NCBI RefSeq assembly: GCF_900186865.1
Contig: NZ_LT906480.1
Span: forward strand, 3,366,001-3,430,000
From: Stenotrophomonas maltophilia
Lineage (GTDB): Bacteria; Pseudomonadota; Gammaproteobacteria; Xanthomonadales; Xanthomonadaceae
Direction of reading: 5' to 3'
Length of the DNA: 64,000 bases
Notes under the pieces: generated by a model
The model's input: the letters and a program-made list of their open reading frames with translations, nothing else
Database searches by the model: none
Told to the model about the DNA's origin: nothing
Program-made: the position numbers and the translations under genes
Part shown: positions 47,269-56,553 of the stretch, in pieces
Layout of the letters: every line of letters starts with the position of its first letter
Position numbering within the stretch: the stretch's first letter is position 1

Positions 47269-49161
47269 TCAGATGCCGCGCACCAGGCGGAAGCCGATGC
47301 GGGCATTGGTGGTATCCGAATCCTGGGACTGCCGCCAGGCCGCGCGGGTCTGCTCGGGGGCATTGGCCCAGTTGCCACCGCGGATCACCCGCGACCGGCA
47401 GCCCGGGTTGAACCAGGCGACGCCATCGGACGGTGCGCGGCGGTAGCTGGCATGCCAGCAGTCGGCCACCCATTCGCTGAGGTTGCCGCCCATATCGTGC
47501 AGACCGAAGGCATTGGCCTGGAAGCTGGCCACCGGCGCCGGCCCCCACCAGCCATCGCCGTACCCGATAAACGCGTTGTGCCAGTGCCGTCCCGAAGGCG
47601 AAACGTCCTTGCTGCCGGTGAAGTTGCCGCTGCCTGGCGGCGGCACGCCGGCATCGCCCCACGGATAGCGGCCACTGCTGCCAGCGCGCAGCGCGTACTC
47701 GAACTCGGCTTCGCTGGGCAGCCGGTAGCTGCGGCCAGTCTGCTCGGACAGCCACGCCGCATAATTCTCGGCATCACGCACACTGACGTGCATCACCGGC
47801 GAGTTGCCCAGCGCGCGACCGCCGTCGTAGTCGGAACGCCAGTCCACGCCGCTGCGGCGGATGAAATTGCCGCTGCGTTCGTCGTAGACCACCGAATGGC
47901 CACGCCGGGTCGCGCGCGGGCGCGCATTGGAGGCTTTCACGTAGCGCTCGAAATCGCTGACGGTGATCTCGGTGATCGCCATGGCAAAGCCGCGATCGAA
48001 GCGCACGTAGTGCGACGGACGCTCGGCATCACTCGAGCCCGGCTCGGCATCGCCTGCACCCATCTGGAAGCCACCGTGGGGCACCACCACCATCTGCGGT
48101 CCGCGCCCCCCATCGCGCATCGCATCACTGAACACCTGTCCCGGCCGGAAGCTCCCGTAATGGGTGGCCAGGTCGATGCGCTCGCGAAGCTGGCCCACCA
48201 CTGCATCACCCGGCAGAGCGATGCGAAGCGCCTCGGCCAGCTTCTCGCGCGCCGGCTTCAGGCCTTGTGGCGTGGCAAGGTCAAGCAGTCCGTCATCACG
48301 CAGCTGCAGCAGCGTGGCGGCGCGGATCTGCTCGATGCGTTCGAAGGCGTCGGCGATCGTCGGCGACGAATCGCGCACTTTGCTGGCTTCGGCCAGCCAG
48401 GTACCCGCACTGGCGAAATCGCGCGCCCGAGCAGCCTGTTCGGCACGGCGGATCAACCCGCTCTCGGCTGCGGCCAGGCCCTGCCGTGCGCGGCTGTTGT
48501 CTTCATCCAGCGCCAGCGCCTCACGGAAGTTGCCGATGGCACCGTCGCCATCCTCACCGATACGGTCCGAGCGCAGGTCCTCCTCGCCAGCACGGTTGTA
48601 GGCCACCACCCGTTGCGCCAGCTCCACCCGCGCCTGCAGCGCACGCACCTGCTCGTCCTTCGGCGACAGGGTCAGCAACACCAGTGCCTGGCGGCTGGCC
48701 TCGGCCAGCGCCTCGCGCTGCTTCAGCGGCCGCACCAGCAGGGCATCGGCCAGCTGCTGCAGTCGCTGGCGGGCACGCTGCAGGCCCAGCCGGGCCTGGC
48801 GGTCATCCGGGTCTTCTTCCTGCACCGCCAGCCACAGCGGAATGGCGGCATCCGCATCTTCATAGAGCCGGCCTTCAGCGAACGCCTGCTCGGCGGCGCG
48901 CCGCAACTGGGCAAGGCTGCGGCCCTGGCGGTCCACCCGTGGCGGCGTCCACTGCTGTACGTCCTCGGCGGCATCTTCACCGGCGATGGTCACGCTGCCC
49001 TGCCCGGCCTGCGAACTGGCATTGGCGCCGGTGTCGGCGCCCTCGGCCGCGCGCGCCTCTTCGCTGGCGGCCCGTTCCGCCGGCGCGGACGGCGACGGCG
49101 TGCAGCCGGCCAGGGCCACGGCCAGGGCGGTGCACAACACGGGCGACAACGGAAAACGCAA
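47269..49161 (-). CDS. Lipoprotein with TPR-like region and SUMF1/FGE-type C-terminal domain
   Basis: A 630-residue protein with lipobox ALAGC near residue 20, a helical TPR-like middle (about 80-340) and a formylglycine-generating-enzyme-type domain (about 355-628; VVPHGGFQMGAGDAEP, LPSEAEFEYALRAG, FGLHDMGGNLSEWVADC, RGGNWANAP). The C-terminal cysteines that bind copper in true FGE are replaced (RGGNWANAPEQTRAAWR has none). It is therefore probably not a sulfatase activator. Such domains serve varied roles in bacteria. It is co-directional with the M48 gene. Confidence 0.88.
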   Translation of the reverse strand: MRFPLSPVLCTALAVALAGCTPSPSAPAERAASEEARAAEGADTGANASSQAGQGSVTIAGEDAAEDVQQWTPPRVDRQGRSLAQLRRAAEQAFAEGRLYEDADAAIPLWLAVQEEDPDDRQARLGLQRARQRLQQLADALLVRPLKQREALAEASRQALVLLTLSPKDEQVRALQARVELAQRVVAYNRAGEEDLRSDRIGEDGDGAIGNFREALALDEDNSRARQGLAAAESGLIRRAEQAARARDFASAGTWLAEASKVRDSSPTIADAFERIEQIRAATLLQLRDDGLLDLATPQGLKPAREKLAEALRIALPGDAVVGQLRERIDLATHYGSFRPGQVFSDAMRDGGRGPQMVVVPHGGFQMGAGDAEPGSSDAERPSHYVRFDRGFAMAITEITVSDFERYVKASNARPRATRRGHSVVYDERSGNFIRRSGVDWRSDYDGGRALGNSPVMHVSVRDAENYAAWLSEQTGRSYRLPSEAEFEYALRAGSSGRYPWGDAGVPPPGSGNFTGSKDVSPSGRHWHNAFIGYGDGWWGPAPVASFQANAFGLHDMGGNLSEWVADCWHASYRRAPSDGVAWFNPGCRSRVIRGGNWANAPEQTRAAWRQSQDSDTTNARIGFRLVRGI

Positions 49162-49245
49162 GCAGAGCCTCCTTCGGCACAGACGCGGACCGACGTTAGG
49201 CTATTCTCCCCTGCCTGAGCAAACCCGAGTAGTAGGCCCTGACCC

Positions 49246-50325
49246 GTGGCAACCTGGATCACCACCCCCGCCGAGCTGGAAGCGTACTTCCAGCAGCGCC
49301 CGACCCGCATCGGCCTGGACACCGAATTCATCCGTGAACGCACCTACTGGCCGCAGCTGGCCCTGGTGCAGATGGCGGTCGGGCAGGACATCCTGCTCAT
49401 CGACCCGCTGATCCCCGGCATGACCGAGGCGCTTGCGCATTGGCTGGCCGATGAATCCATCACCAAGGTAATGCACAGCGCCAGCGAAGACCTGGTTGCC
49501 TTCAAGTGGGCCTGCGGCGTGCTGCCGCGACCGCTGTTCGACACCCAGATCGGGGCATCGCTGGCCGGCATCGGCGGCGGTATGGGCTACCAGAAGCTGG
49601 TGGCGGAGATCACCGGAGTGGCGCTGGCCAAGGGCGAGACCCGCTCGGACTGGATGCGCCGCCCGCTGTCCGAGTCGCAGCTGCAGTACGCCGCCGACGA
49701 TGTCGAGCACCTGTTCGCACTGCACGACGCCATTGATGCCAGGCTGCAGGCGCTCGGCCGCCAGCAGTGGTTGCACGACGATGGCGAGCGCCTGCTGGCC
49801 AGTGTCGCCAACGATGAAGATCGCTGGCCGCACCTGGCGATGCGCTCGGCACAGTTCCTTGATGACGCCGCGCAGCACCGCCTGTTGCGCCTGCTGCGCT
49901 GGCGTGATGTGCAGGCACGCAGCAGCGACCGCCCGCGAAGCTGGATCCTGGACAACGAACTGGCCGCCACTCTGGCGCGCACGCCTCCGGCCGACGAGGC
50001 AGCGCTGGGCAAGCTGTTCGAGCAGTTCCCAAAGGCACCGCGCAAACTGGCCGGCGCCGTGTGGCAGGCGCTGTCCACGCCGCTGGCCGACGAAGCCGAC
50101 GCGCCGCTGGCGCTGCCGGCCAACGACAGCAACAAGCAGGCGCTGAAGAAGCTGCAGGATGCCGTGGCCGAACGCAGCCGCGAACTGGGACTGCCAGATG
50201 GCATCCTTGCCTCGCGCAAGCACCTGGAAAGCTATCTGGAACGTCGCCAATGGCCCGCCGCACTGGCCGGCTGGCGCCAGCAGGAACTGGAGTCGCGCCT
50301 GCAGGCGCTGCTGCCGGCGAACTAG
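49246..50325 (+). CDS. rnd: Ribonuclease D
   Basis: A 359-residue 3'-5' exoribonuclease of tRNA maturation, with a GTG start. DEDD motifs include GLDTEFIRERTYW at about 18-30 and the region YAADDVEHLFALH. An HRDC domain lies at about 205-285. The stop is TAG. Length matches E. coli RNase D (375). Confidence 0.94.
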   Translation: MATWITTPAELEAYFQQRPTRIGLDTEFIRERTYWPQLALVQMAVGQDILLIDPLIPGMTEALAHWLADESITKVMHSASEDLVAFKWACGVLPRPLFDTQIGASLAGIGGGMGYQKLVAEITGVALAKGETRSDWMRRPLSESQLQYAADDVEHLFALHDAIDARLQALGRQQWLHDDGERLLASVANDEDRWPHLAMRSAQFLDDAAQHRLLRLLRWRDVQARSSDRPRSWILDNELAATLARTPPADEAALGKLFEQFPKAPRKLAGAVWQALSTPLADEADAPLALPANDSNKQALKKLQDAVAERSRELGLPDGILASRKHLESYLERRQWPAALAGWRQQELESRLQALLPAN

Positions 50326-50362
50326 CAACCCGCATCGGCCGCCTCACGGGGCGGCCCTGCCA

Positions 50363-50790
50363 ATGCTCGACAAGGACATTGCTGCATGCCTGCATGGCCC
50401 TCTTCCGGCATATTGCGATGGACGATCGTCACGCTGCTGGCCGGCGGCACCCCTGCATGGATCGCAGCAGCCAGCTCAACGCCTACGCGGCACTGACGGG
50501 CGGGCTGGACCTGGCCCGTTCGGTTCACTACCTCGCGCTTTCGGCACGCCTGATCGAACAGCCCCCCGCTGCCGGCGCAGGACAAGCTCGAACCCTGGCT
50601 GCATCCGCACGCCCTGATGCACGGCTATTTCCCGGAATCGAGGCGTAGAGACAGGGCCAGGGCACACTCGCCTACCGGCCCGAGCTGCTGCTTGCCTTTC
50701 CGCTGCACATGGACGATCCGCAGCGCGAACGCCTGTTCCGGGTGACGGGATTCACCTTCAAGCCTCCTGCTGAATGCCACCGACATGGCA
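50363..50790 (+). pseudogene. Unrecognised decayed ORF
   Basis: Protein-like sequence continues across frame changes: SSQLNAYAALTGGLDLARSV (about 50464-50523) and RLIEQP in one frame, then QDKLEPWLHPHALMHGYFPE (about 50579-50638) in another, then LAYRPELLLAFPLHMDDPQR and ERLFRVTGFTFK (to about 50764). An N-terminal piece MPAWPSSGILRWTIVTLLAG resembles a signal peptide. I do not recognise the family. At least two frameshifts would be needed to restore it, so it is probably a dead gene. Confidence 0.4.
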
Positions 50791-50863
50791 GCCGCATGTC
50801 CTGCTTGCCGCCGCTAACGACCGCGCTTCTAATGTCCAGCCTCGTACTCGCTGGATTGCAGCA

Positions 50864-52936
50864 ATGACAAACGGATTTGCAAAAGACGGGCTTTCCCCCG
50901 AAGACCTTGCCTGGCGCGTGCAGGCGCGCACTGCGCTGCAGGAACGGCGCTATGCCGAACTGGATGCGTTGCTTGCTCCACATGAGCTGGCCTGGCTGCA
51001 GGGAGAGAATGCGCTGCCCGGCATCCGCTGGCGGCTGCGCAACCTGCACGACGCCACGCTGACGCTGGAAGCCCGCCTGCAACAGGCCCAGCAGTGGGCC
51101 TCGGCCGCCCCCGACAGCTACTACGCCTGGCTTTGCCTGGGCGCCTGCTGGCAGGACGCTGCCGGCGAACTGCGCAGCGCCGATGTTGCAGCACTGGTCG
51201 AAGACAGCCAGTGGCTGGCGGCGCAGCTGGCCCGCGACCATGCCGTGCACGCCTACCTGCAGGCGATGCCGCTGTCGCCACGACCTGCGTTGGCGCTGGA
51301 TGGCATCAAGCGCATCACCAGCTACCTGCGCGAACCGAACTGGCTGCGTGCGCTGCAGGCCGGGGAACCCGCCGCATCCGATGACGCCACGCTGGCCGAG
51401 CACTACCCTCAAGCCTGGCCAAAGGCATTGCAGCTGCTGTCGCGCTTCGGCACGCCGTTGCAGACGCTGCCGGATACGCTGCCCCCGTTGCTGCGCGAGC
51501 GCAGCCAGGACGATTTCGACGCACCACTGGCGTACTGGATGCGCCTGGTACTGGAGCAGCGCCCGGACGATCTGGCCACGCTGGAGGACACCCTGTACTT
51601 CCTGTACCCGCGCTGGGGCGGCAGCCATGAGGCGATGGAGAACTTCATCGAGGGTAGCTGGTGCCGTGGCCTGGAACTGGCGCAGAGCAACGCGCTGCGG
51701 TGGCACAAGGAGCAGGACTGGATGGGCGATCTGCCCCACCGTGAGGATGCCGAGGCCGTGGCCGCGCACGAGCGCGCCTACACGCAGATCCTCGACTGGC
51801 ACCTGGACCGCCACCTGCGCGCGCAGGTGCTGGCCCAGCGCGCCGGGCTGCGCTACCGTCTTGGCCGCGTTGAAGACAGCGAAGGCGTCGTGCAGTGGGA
51901 TCAGGACCACATGCAGGCGGTGCTTGAAGATCTGCAGCAGGCATGGACATTGGACCGCGATGTGGTCCTGCATGAGGGGCTCAGCAACCTCGAGGCCTGC
52001 ACCTCGTTCGCCCATGTCGACGGTGCCGAAGCACTGTTCGCACAGGTGGTGGACTATGCCGCGCGCGAAGGCGATTCGGCGATCGGCCTGCTCTGGGCCG
52101 CCACCGCCATCGAGCATGGCCTGCTCGGCCAGGCCAGCGACCCGACACGCGCCAGTGTCCTGCTGCAGCGCGCGTTGAAGCTTGCGCAGCAGGACGACAC
52201 CTCGGCGGTGACGTTCGCCGCCAATCTGTTCTGTGATGTTTCGCAAGCCGCAGGCCTGTCGCTGCTGCAGCGCATGGCGGACGATGGCGACGCCGGCGCG
52301 ATGTCGGCGCTGTGCGACCTGTACAAGGGCCGCCTCGGTGGCCGCGACCAACCGCAGTTCGCCGATGCGGAAAAGGCCGCCTACTGGCAGGAGCGTGCGG
52401 TGGAAGGCGGCGACCTGATCGCCACCTACAACCTGGCCGTACGCCTCGTCGCCGCAGGCGGCGCGGAGAATGAAGCGCGTGCGCGCGAGCTGTACCTGCG
52501 CTGCCTGGATGAGGCCGAGGCCGGCGAGCGCGTGTGGGGCCCAACCTGCCGCAACCTGGCCTGCCTGGCATTCGATGGCCGGAACGACGCGCACAAGCGC
52601 GAAGCGGTCGAACGCGCCTTGATTCCGCTGTGGTGGCGCGGCGACGACGACGACAAGCTGTGGGCTGCCGGCTATCTGGCCGACATCTACCACTTCGGTA
52701 ACGGCGTCCCGGCCAATGCATTCCTCGCCCTGACCTGGCTGCAGCGTGCCAGCGAGATCGATCCGGAGTATGTGGACGTGGTACGCATGGCACCGCTGAT
52801 CAACGGCGAAGGCCGCTGGTTCGGTGCCAGCCGCGCACGCAAGCAGCAGGAACAGGACCGGCAGCAGGTGGACAGCGCCACCTGGGCCCTGACCTTCGGC
52901 CAGCGCAGCCAGGACAGCAACCTCACTGCGGTCTGA
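50864..52936 (+). CDS. SEL1-like repeat protein
   Basis: A 690-residue helical protein rich in Ala, Leu and Trp, with no signal peptide. SEL1/TPR-type helical repeats are seen in the C-terminal third (…AGAMSALCDLYKGRLGG…AAYWQERAVEGGDLIATYNLA…WAAGYLADIYHFGNGVPANA…). The first 400 residues have no motif I can name. ATG at 50864 is preferred over 50774 because the extra codons lie in the decayed-ORF region. SEL1 proteins act as scaffolds. Confidence 0.75.
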   Translation: MTNGFAKDGLSPEDLAWRVQARTALQERRYAELDALLAPHELAWLQGENALPGIRWRLRNLHDATLTLEARLQQAQQWASAAPDSYYAWLCLGACWQDAAGELRSADVAALVEDSQWLAAQLARDHAVHAYLQAMPLSPRPALALDGIKRITSYLREPNWLRALQAGEPAASDDATLAEHYPQAWPKALQLLSRFGTPLQTLPDTLPPLLRERSQDDFDAPLAYWMRLVLEQRPDDLATLEDTLYFLYPRWGGSHEAMENFIEGSWCRGLELAQSNALRWHKEQDWMGDLPHREDAEAVAAHERAYTQILDWHLDRHLRAQVLAQRAGLRYRLGRVEDSEGVVQWDQDHMQAVLEDLQQAWTLDRDVVLHEGLSNLEACTSFAHVDGAEALFAQVVDYAAREGDSAIGLLWAATAIEHGLLGQASDPTRASVLLQRALKLAQQDDTSAVTFAANLFCDVSQAAGLSLLQRMADDGDAGAMSALCDLYKGRLGGRDQPQFADAEKAAYWQERAVEGGDLIATYNLAVRLVAAGGAENEARARELYLRCLDEAEAGERVWGPTCRNLACLAFDGRNDAHKREAVERALIPLWWRGDDDDKLWAAGYLADIYHFGNGVPANAFLALTWLQRASEIDPEYVDVVRMAPLINGEGRWFGASRARKQQEQDRQQVDSATWALTFGQRSQDSNLTAV

Positions 52937-52944
52937 AGCAACGA

Positions 52945-52975
52945 AAAGGGCGGCCCGGTAATCCGGGCCGCCCTT
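52945..52975. terminator. Bidirectional terminator
   Basis: A long stem aaagggcggcccg / cgggccgcccttt with loop GTAAT-like is flanked by an A-rich left side and T at the right. It serves the SEL1-like gene and possibly the convergent TonB-receptor gene. Confidence 0.8.
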
Positions 52976-53024
52976 TGCATTCCAGCAGTGCGATGGCGGG
53001 ATGCTCCGCCGTCGCGACAGCGCA

Positions 53025-55355
53025 TTACCAGTTCATGTTCAGCGAGACACCGACGGTACGTGGTTCGTTGTAGACCGCGGCCATGTAGTTCTCGATCACA
53101 CCCTTGAGGTTCTTCTCGTTGGTGATGTTGCGCGCGAACAGCGCCACTTCGTAGGCACCGTAGTTGCCCGAGTAGCCGATCTTCAGGCCACCCTCGAAGT
53201 CGCCCTTGGAGTTGAACTCCTTGCTGTCGTACAGCACGAAGCTGGTGTAACCCTGCTTGTTCCAGTCGGTGGACACGAACATGGTGCCCGCGTCGCTGAC
53301 CGGGAAGTCGTAGCGGGCGGCCAGGTTGACGTTGTACTTCGGCGCGTTCGGCAGCGGGTTGCCGTCGATCTGGGCGAAGGTGTTGGCACCGACCTTGATG
53401 GTCGGGTCATTCACCGTGCACACCACCTGGCCGTTGAGGCCGCAGACCTGCGCGTACACGCGCTTGTCCTTGATCTCGCTGTGCAACAGGCTCAGGCCGG
53501 CGCTCAGGGTCAGGTTCGGGATCGGGCGCAGCTCCATGTCCGCTTCGAAACCGTAGGCCTTGGCCTTGTCGGCATTGAACAGCACGCCATTGCCGTCCGA
53601 ATCGTTGCCGTTGAGCTGGATGTCGTTGACGGTGTAGGTGAACGCGGTGGCGTTCAGGCGCAGGCGGTTGTCCCACAGGCTGCTCTTCACGCCCGCTTCC
53701 CAGGACAGGATGGTCTCGGAATCGGCGGTGGTGAAATCGGCGTTGAACACCGCCGAACGCCCCTGGATGGTCGGGCCGCGGAAGCCACGCGCGACCTTGG
53801 CGTAGACGCTCACGTCCGGCGTGATCTGGTACATCGCGCTCAGATCCCAGCTCGGGGTGGTGTCGGACATCCTGACGTCGGTGCGGCCCTTGTAGGTGAC
53901 CACGCCAGCGGCAGTGTCAGCGGTCTTCAGCAAGCGGGTGTGCTTCTCGTCCTTGGTCTGGCGCAGGCCGGCGGTGACGGTGAACTTGTCGGTGAAGGCG
54001 TAGCTGATCTGGCCGAAACCGGCCCACGAGGTATTCTTGTTGCGCAGGCGCACCCAGTTGTTCGGGTTGCGGGCCGCGCCCTGCAGGAACCACGCGCGCT
54101 GGTAGAAGTCGGTGGTGTCGCTGCCGTTGAAGTAGAACGCACCGGCCTGCCACTGCAGGGCGCTGTCATCATGGCTGGCCAGGCGGAATTCCTGGGTCCA
54201 CTGGTCCAGGTCACGGATGCGGCCCATCGACTGGCCGTAGCCGTTCGGCACGCCGTTGACCGGGAAGTTCACCGCGGCGCCGCCGTCGGTGTCGCCGCGG
54301 CTGTAGCCGGAGGTGGTTTCGTAGGCGGTGATCGAGGTGAAGTCGATCGCGCCGAAGTCGTAACGCGCCTTCACCGAGCCGCCGTAGGTCTTGTAGGCCT
54401 GCGGGTTGTTGTCGGCTTCGTCGTAGGCGACCTTGTCACGCGGCACGTCGGTCTTGTTCGAGCCCTTGGTCAGCGCACCGCGCAGGAACAGGGTCGAGGT
54501 GCCCTCGTAATCACGGGCGTGGGCCGAGGCCAGGATCGAGAACTGGTCGCTCGGGGTCAGCAGCAGCTGCGCGCGTACGTTGCGGTCATCGAAGCCGCCC
54601 ATGGCGTTCTTCTTTGGGCTGACCGTGCCGTCGGCGCTCGGGCCGCGGTAGGTGTTGTCGACGTAGTCGTCGCGGTGCTGGTACAGGGCCGACACGCGGA
54701 ACGAGGCGATGTCGTTGATCGGGCCGCCGAAGCCGCCGTCGATCGACACGCTGTTATAGGTCGCATAGCTGGCACTGACGCGGCCGGTGTAATCCTGGGT
54801 CGGCTTCAGGGTGTCGAACTTGACGATGCCGGCGGTGGTGTTGCGGCCGAACAGCGAACCCTGCGGGCCGCGCAGCACTTCCACCTGGTCGACGTCATAG
54901 ACCGGGTTGGACTTCAGCACCACGTGCTCCAGCACCACGTCGTCCTGGATGATCGACACCGGCTGCGAGGCACCCAGGTAGAAGTCGATGTTGCCCAGGC
55001 CGCGGATGTAGAAGCGCGGGAAGATGCGGCCGGTGGTGGTTTCCGCATACAGGCTCGGCACGCGGCCGGACAGCGCCAGCAGGGTGTCATCGCCGCCGGC
55101 GGTGAAGTCGCGCATGCGCTCGCCCTGCACCACGCCCACCGAGACCGGCACTTCCTGCAGGTTCTGCTCGCGGTGTTCGGCGGTCACGGTGATCGTGTCC
55201 AGCCCGGTCGGGGTCGGCGCGCTGTCCTGCGCGGCGGCACCGAAGCTCCCGACCAGAGCCAGGCCGGCACAGGCCAGGGCCAGCGGATGGCGGCGGAAGG
55301 AAACGAAGGAAGACGACAGACCCGACAGGCGGCGGGAATCGGAATGGGAGGGCAT
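53025..55355 (-). CDS. TonB-dependent outer-membrane receptor
   Basis: A 776-residue receptor with a signal peptide (to about residue 42), a TonB-box-like start (LDTITVTAEHREQNLQEVPV), a plug domain and a 22-strand barrel. Plug landmarks are QVEVLRGPQGSLFGRNTTAG. The family imports siderophores, vitamin B12 or glycans; this one cannot be assigned a ligand from sequence. The C-terminus ends in Trp. ATG at 55355 gives a normal signal peptide. Confidence 0.93.
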   Translation of the reverse strand: MPSHSDSRRLSGLSSSFVSFRRHPLALACAGLALVGSFGAAAQDSAPTPTGLDTITVTAEHREQNLQEVPVSVGVVQGERMRDFTAGGDDTLLALSGRVPSLYAETTTGRIFPRFYIRGLGNIDFYLGASQPVSIIQDDVVLEHVVLKSNPVYDVDQVEVLRGPQGSLFGRNTTAGIVKFDTLKPTQDYTGRVSASYATYNSVSIDGGFGGPINDIASFRVSALYQHRDDYVDNTYRGPSADGTVSPKKNAMGGFDDRNVRAQLLLTPSDQFSILASAHARDYEGTSTLFLRGALTKGSNKTDVPRDKVAYDEADNNPQAYKTYGGSVKARYDFGAIDFTSITAYETTSGYSRGDTDGGAAVNFPVNGVPNGYGQSMGRIRDLDQWTQEFRLASHDDSALQWQAGAFYFNGSDTTDFYQRAWFLQGAARNPNNWVRLRNKNTSWAGFGQISYAFTDKFTVTAGLRQTKDEKHTRLLKTADTAAGVVTYKGRTDVRMSDTTPSWDLSAMYQITPDVSVYAKVARGFRGPTIQGRSAVFNADFTTADSETILSWEAGVKSSLWDNRLRLNATAFTYTVNDIQLNGNDSDGNGVLFNADKAKAYGFEADMELRPIPNLTLSAGLSLLHSEIKDKRVYAQVCGLNGQVVCTVNDPTIKVGANTFAQIDGNPLPNAPKYNVNLAARYDFPVSDAGTMFVSTDWNKQGYTSFVLYDSKEFNSKGDFEGGLKIGYSGNYGAYEVALFARNITNEKNLKGVIENYMAAVYNEPRTVGVSLNMNW

Positions 55356-55550
55356 GAAATGCTCTGAGGAGGCGTCCGTGCGGCCTGCGCGAGCCGGGCG
55401 GCAAAAAGGAGGAGAACTGCGCAAGCCGCCATTATCCCCCAAATTGTTACGATTTCGTTGCGCGGCGCCCAAACCCGGCGAAACAAGCGGTTTCGGCACA
55501 GTCACCCGCTGATGTGCCTCGCGTCTCGACACGAAATTCCTTTGATCGGC

Positions 55551-55579
55551 TTGGCAAGCGGCAGGCGCTTGGCTAGACT
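55551..55579 (+). promoter_or_regulatory. Promoter of tRNA-Ala
   Basis: TTGGCA (55551-55556) and TAGACT (55574-55579) are separated by 17 bases, 13 bases before the tRNA. Confidence 0.75.
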
Positions 55580-55592
55580 GAAGCCCTGCCGT

Positions 55593-55668
<76 letters not shown>

Positions 55669-55680
55669 CTATGCAGAAGA

Positions 55681-55717
55681 ACCCGTAGATCTCCGTGATC
55701 TGCGGGTTTTTCTTTTC
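55681..55717 (+). terminator. Terminator after tRNA-Ala
   Basis: The stem acccgtagatc / gatctgcgggt with a short loop is followed by TTTTTCTTTT, 12 bases after the tRNA CCA end. Confidence 0.85.
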
Positions 55718-55729
55718 AGCGCCGGCAAC

Positions 55730-55900
55730 TCAGGCCGGCTCCTGGTCGCCGTCCTTGCGCTGCGGGCCGCGTGAGTGCGCATCGCGCACCTGTTGGTCGC
55801 GCTGCCCGGGCCGCTGCTTGGCCACATCGTCCTGCTTCCTGTCCTGGCGGCTTTCCTGGACGCCCTGCTTCGGGTCCTGATCCTTGTCTCGCTCGTTCAT
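55730..55900 (-). CDS. Small hydrophilic protein (56 residues)
   Basis: A 56-residue ORF, MNERDKDQDPKQGVQESRQD onward, made almost entirely of Gln, Asp, Arg, Lys, Glu and Gly. GGGAG lies 8 bases before ATG 55900, which supports translation. The composition suggests an intrinsically disordered protein of the type linked to desiccation or general stress. No domain is recognised and no function is claimed. Confidence 0.6.
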   Translation of the reverse strand: MNERDKDQDPKQGVQESRQDRKQDDVAKQRPGQRDQQVRDAHSRGPQRKDGDQEPA

Positions 55901-56061
55901 CGAAAACTCCCTCGTCGGCGGCAGGCCAACGCTGTGCACCACGCTAGAGGCTGGCGGGTAATCCACAGGTCAGTCCTGCGCCAACGTCATGTGCAGGCAC
56001 TGGCTTGCCGCCACTGCCCCCGCGCAGCCAGAATCCGAGGAACAACGCCCACCGGTACGCC

Positions 56062-56547
56062 ATGCCCTCTTCTGCCCAGCGCGCAGCACACGCCGTGCCG
56101 ATGATCATTGATGCGACCGACGGCAGCATCCAGCTCGGCAATCTGCCGACTCTGATCGGCCCCACCCTGGCACGGGATGAGGCGCGTGTCGCCTTCGTCA
56201 CGCTGATGCATGGCGAGCGCGATGTCGGCACCGGCTACGTCTGGCTCAGCCTGCACCGGCTCAGCCTGGGCGGCGCGCCCGCTGGCATCAGCCTGTGCTT
56301 CCACGGGCAACAGCTCGACATGGTGACGATGGGCGTCGATCTACCCGGTGCAACGTTGGAAGACGGCTGGCCGACCCAGGCCGCGATCGATGCCGAAGTC
56401 ACCTTCATGCGCCGCACGCTGGGTGCGGCGCTGGGGCGCAAGCTGGCCGGCGGCCACGCCCGCTTCGACTGGGGCGAGGCATGGGCCCGCTTCGATCCGA
56501 AGGGCTTCATGGCCAGCAGCGGTATCCGCTACCGGCCACGTCGGTGA
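56062..56547 (+). CDS. Hypothetical protein
   Basis: A 161-residue protein from ATG 56062; ATG at 56101 is an alternative that removes 13 residues. No signal peptide or TM is seen. The core (MIIDATDGSIQLGNLPTLIG…) looks like a compact alpha/beta domain, and it ends in a basic RYRPRR tail. I do not recognise the family. Codon use matches the chromosome, so it is likely a real resident gene. Confidence 0.65.
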   Translation: MPSSAQRAAHAVPMIIDATDGSIQLGNLPTLIGPTLARDEARVAFVTLMHGERDVGTGYVWLSLHRLSLGGAPAGISLCFHGQQLDMVTMGVDLPGATLEDGWPTQAAIDAEVTFMRRTLGAALGRKLAGGHARFDWGEAWARFDPKGFMASSGIRYRPRR

Positions 56548-56553
56548 CCGTGC

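Noticed and set aside
50672-52693. A 673-codon frame opposite the SEL1-like gene
   Set aside because: Antisense shadow with no domain; the plus-strand protein has repeat structure and normal composition.
53001-55367. A 788-codon frame opposite the TonB receptor gene
   Set aside because: The minus strand encodes an unmistakable receptor; the opposite frame is Val/Gly/Arg/His-rich without motifs.
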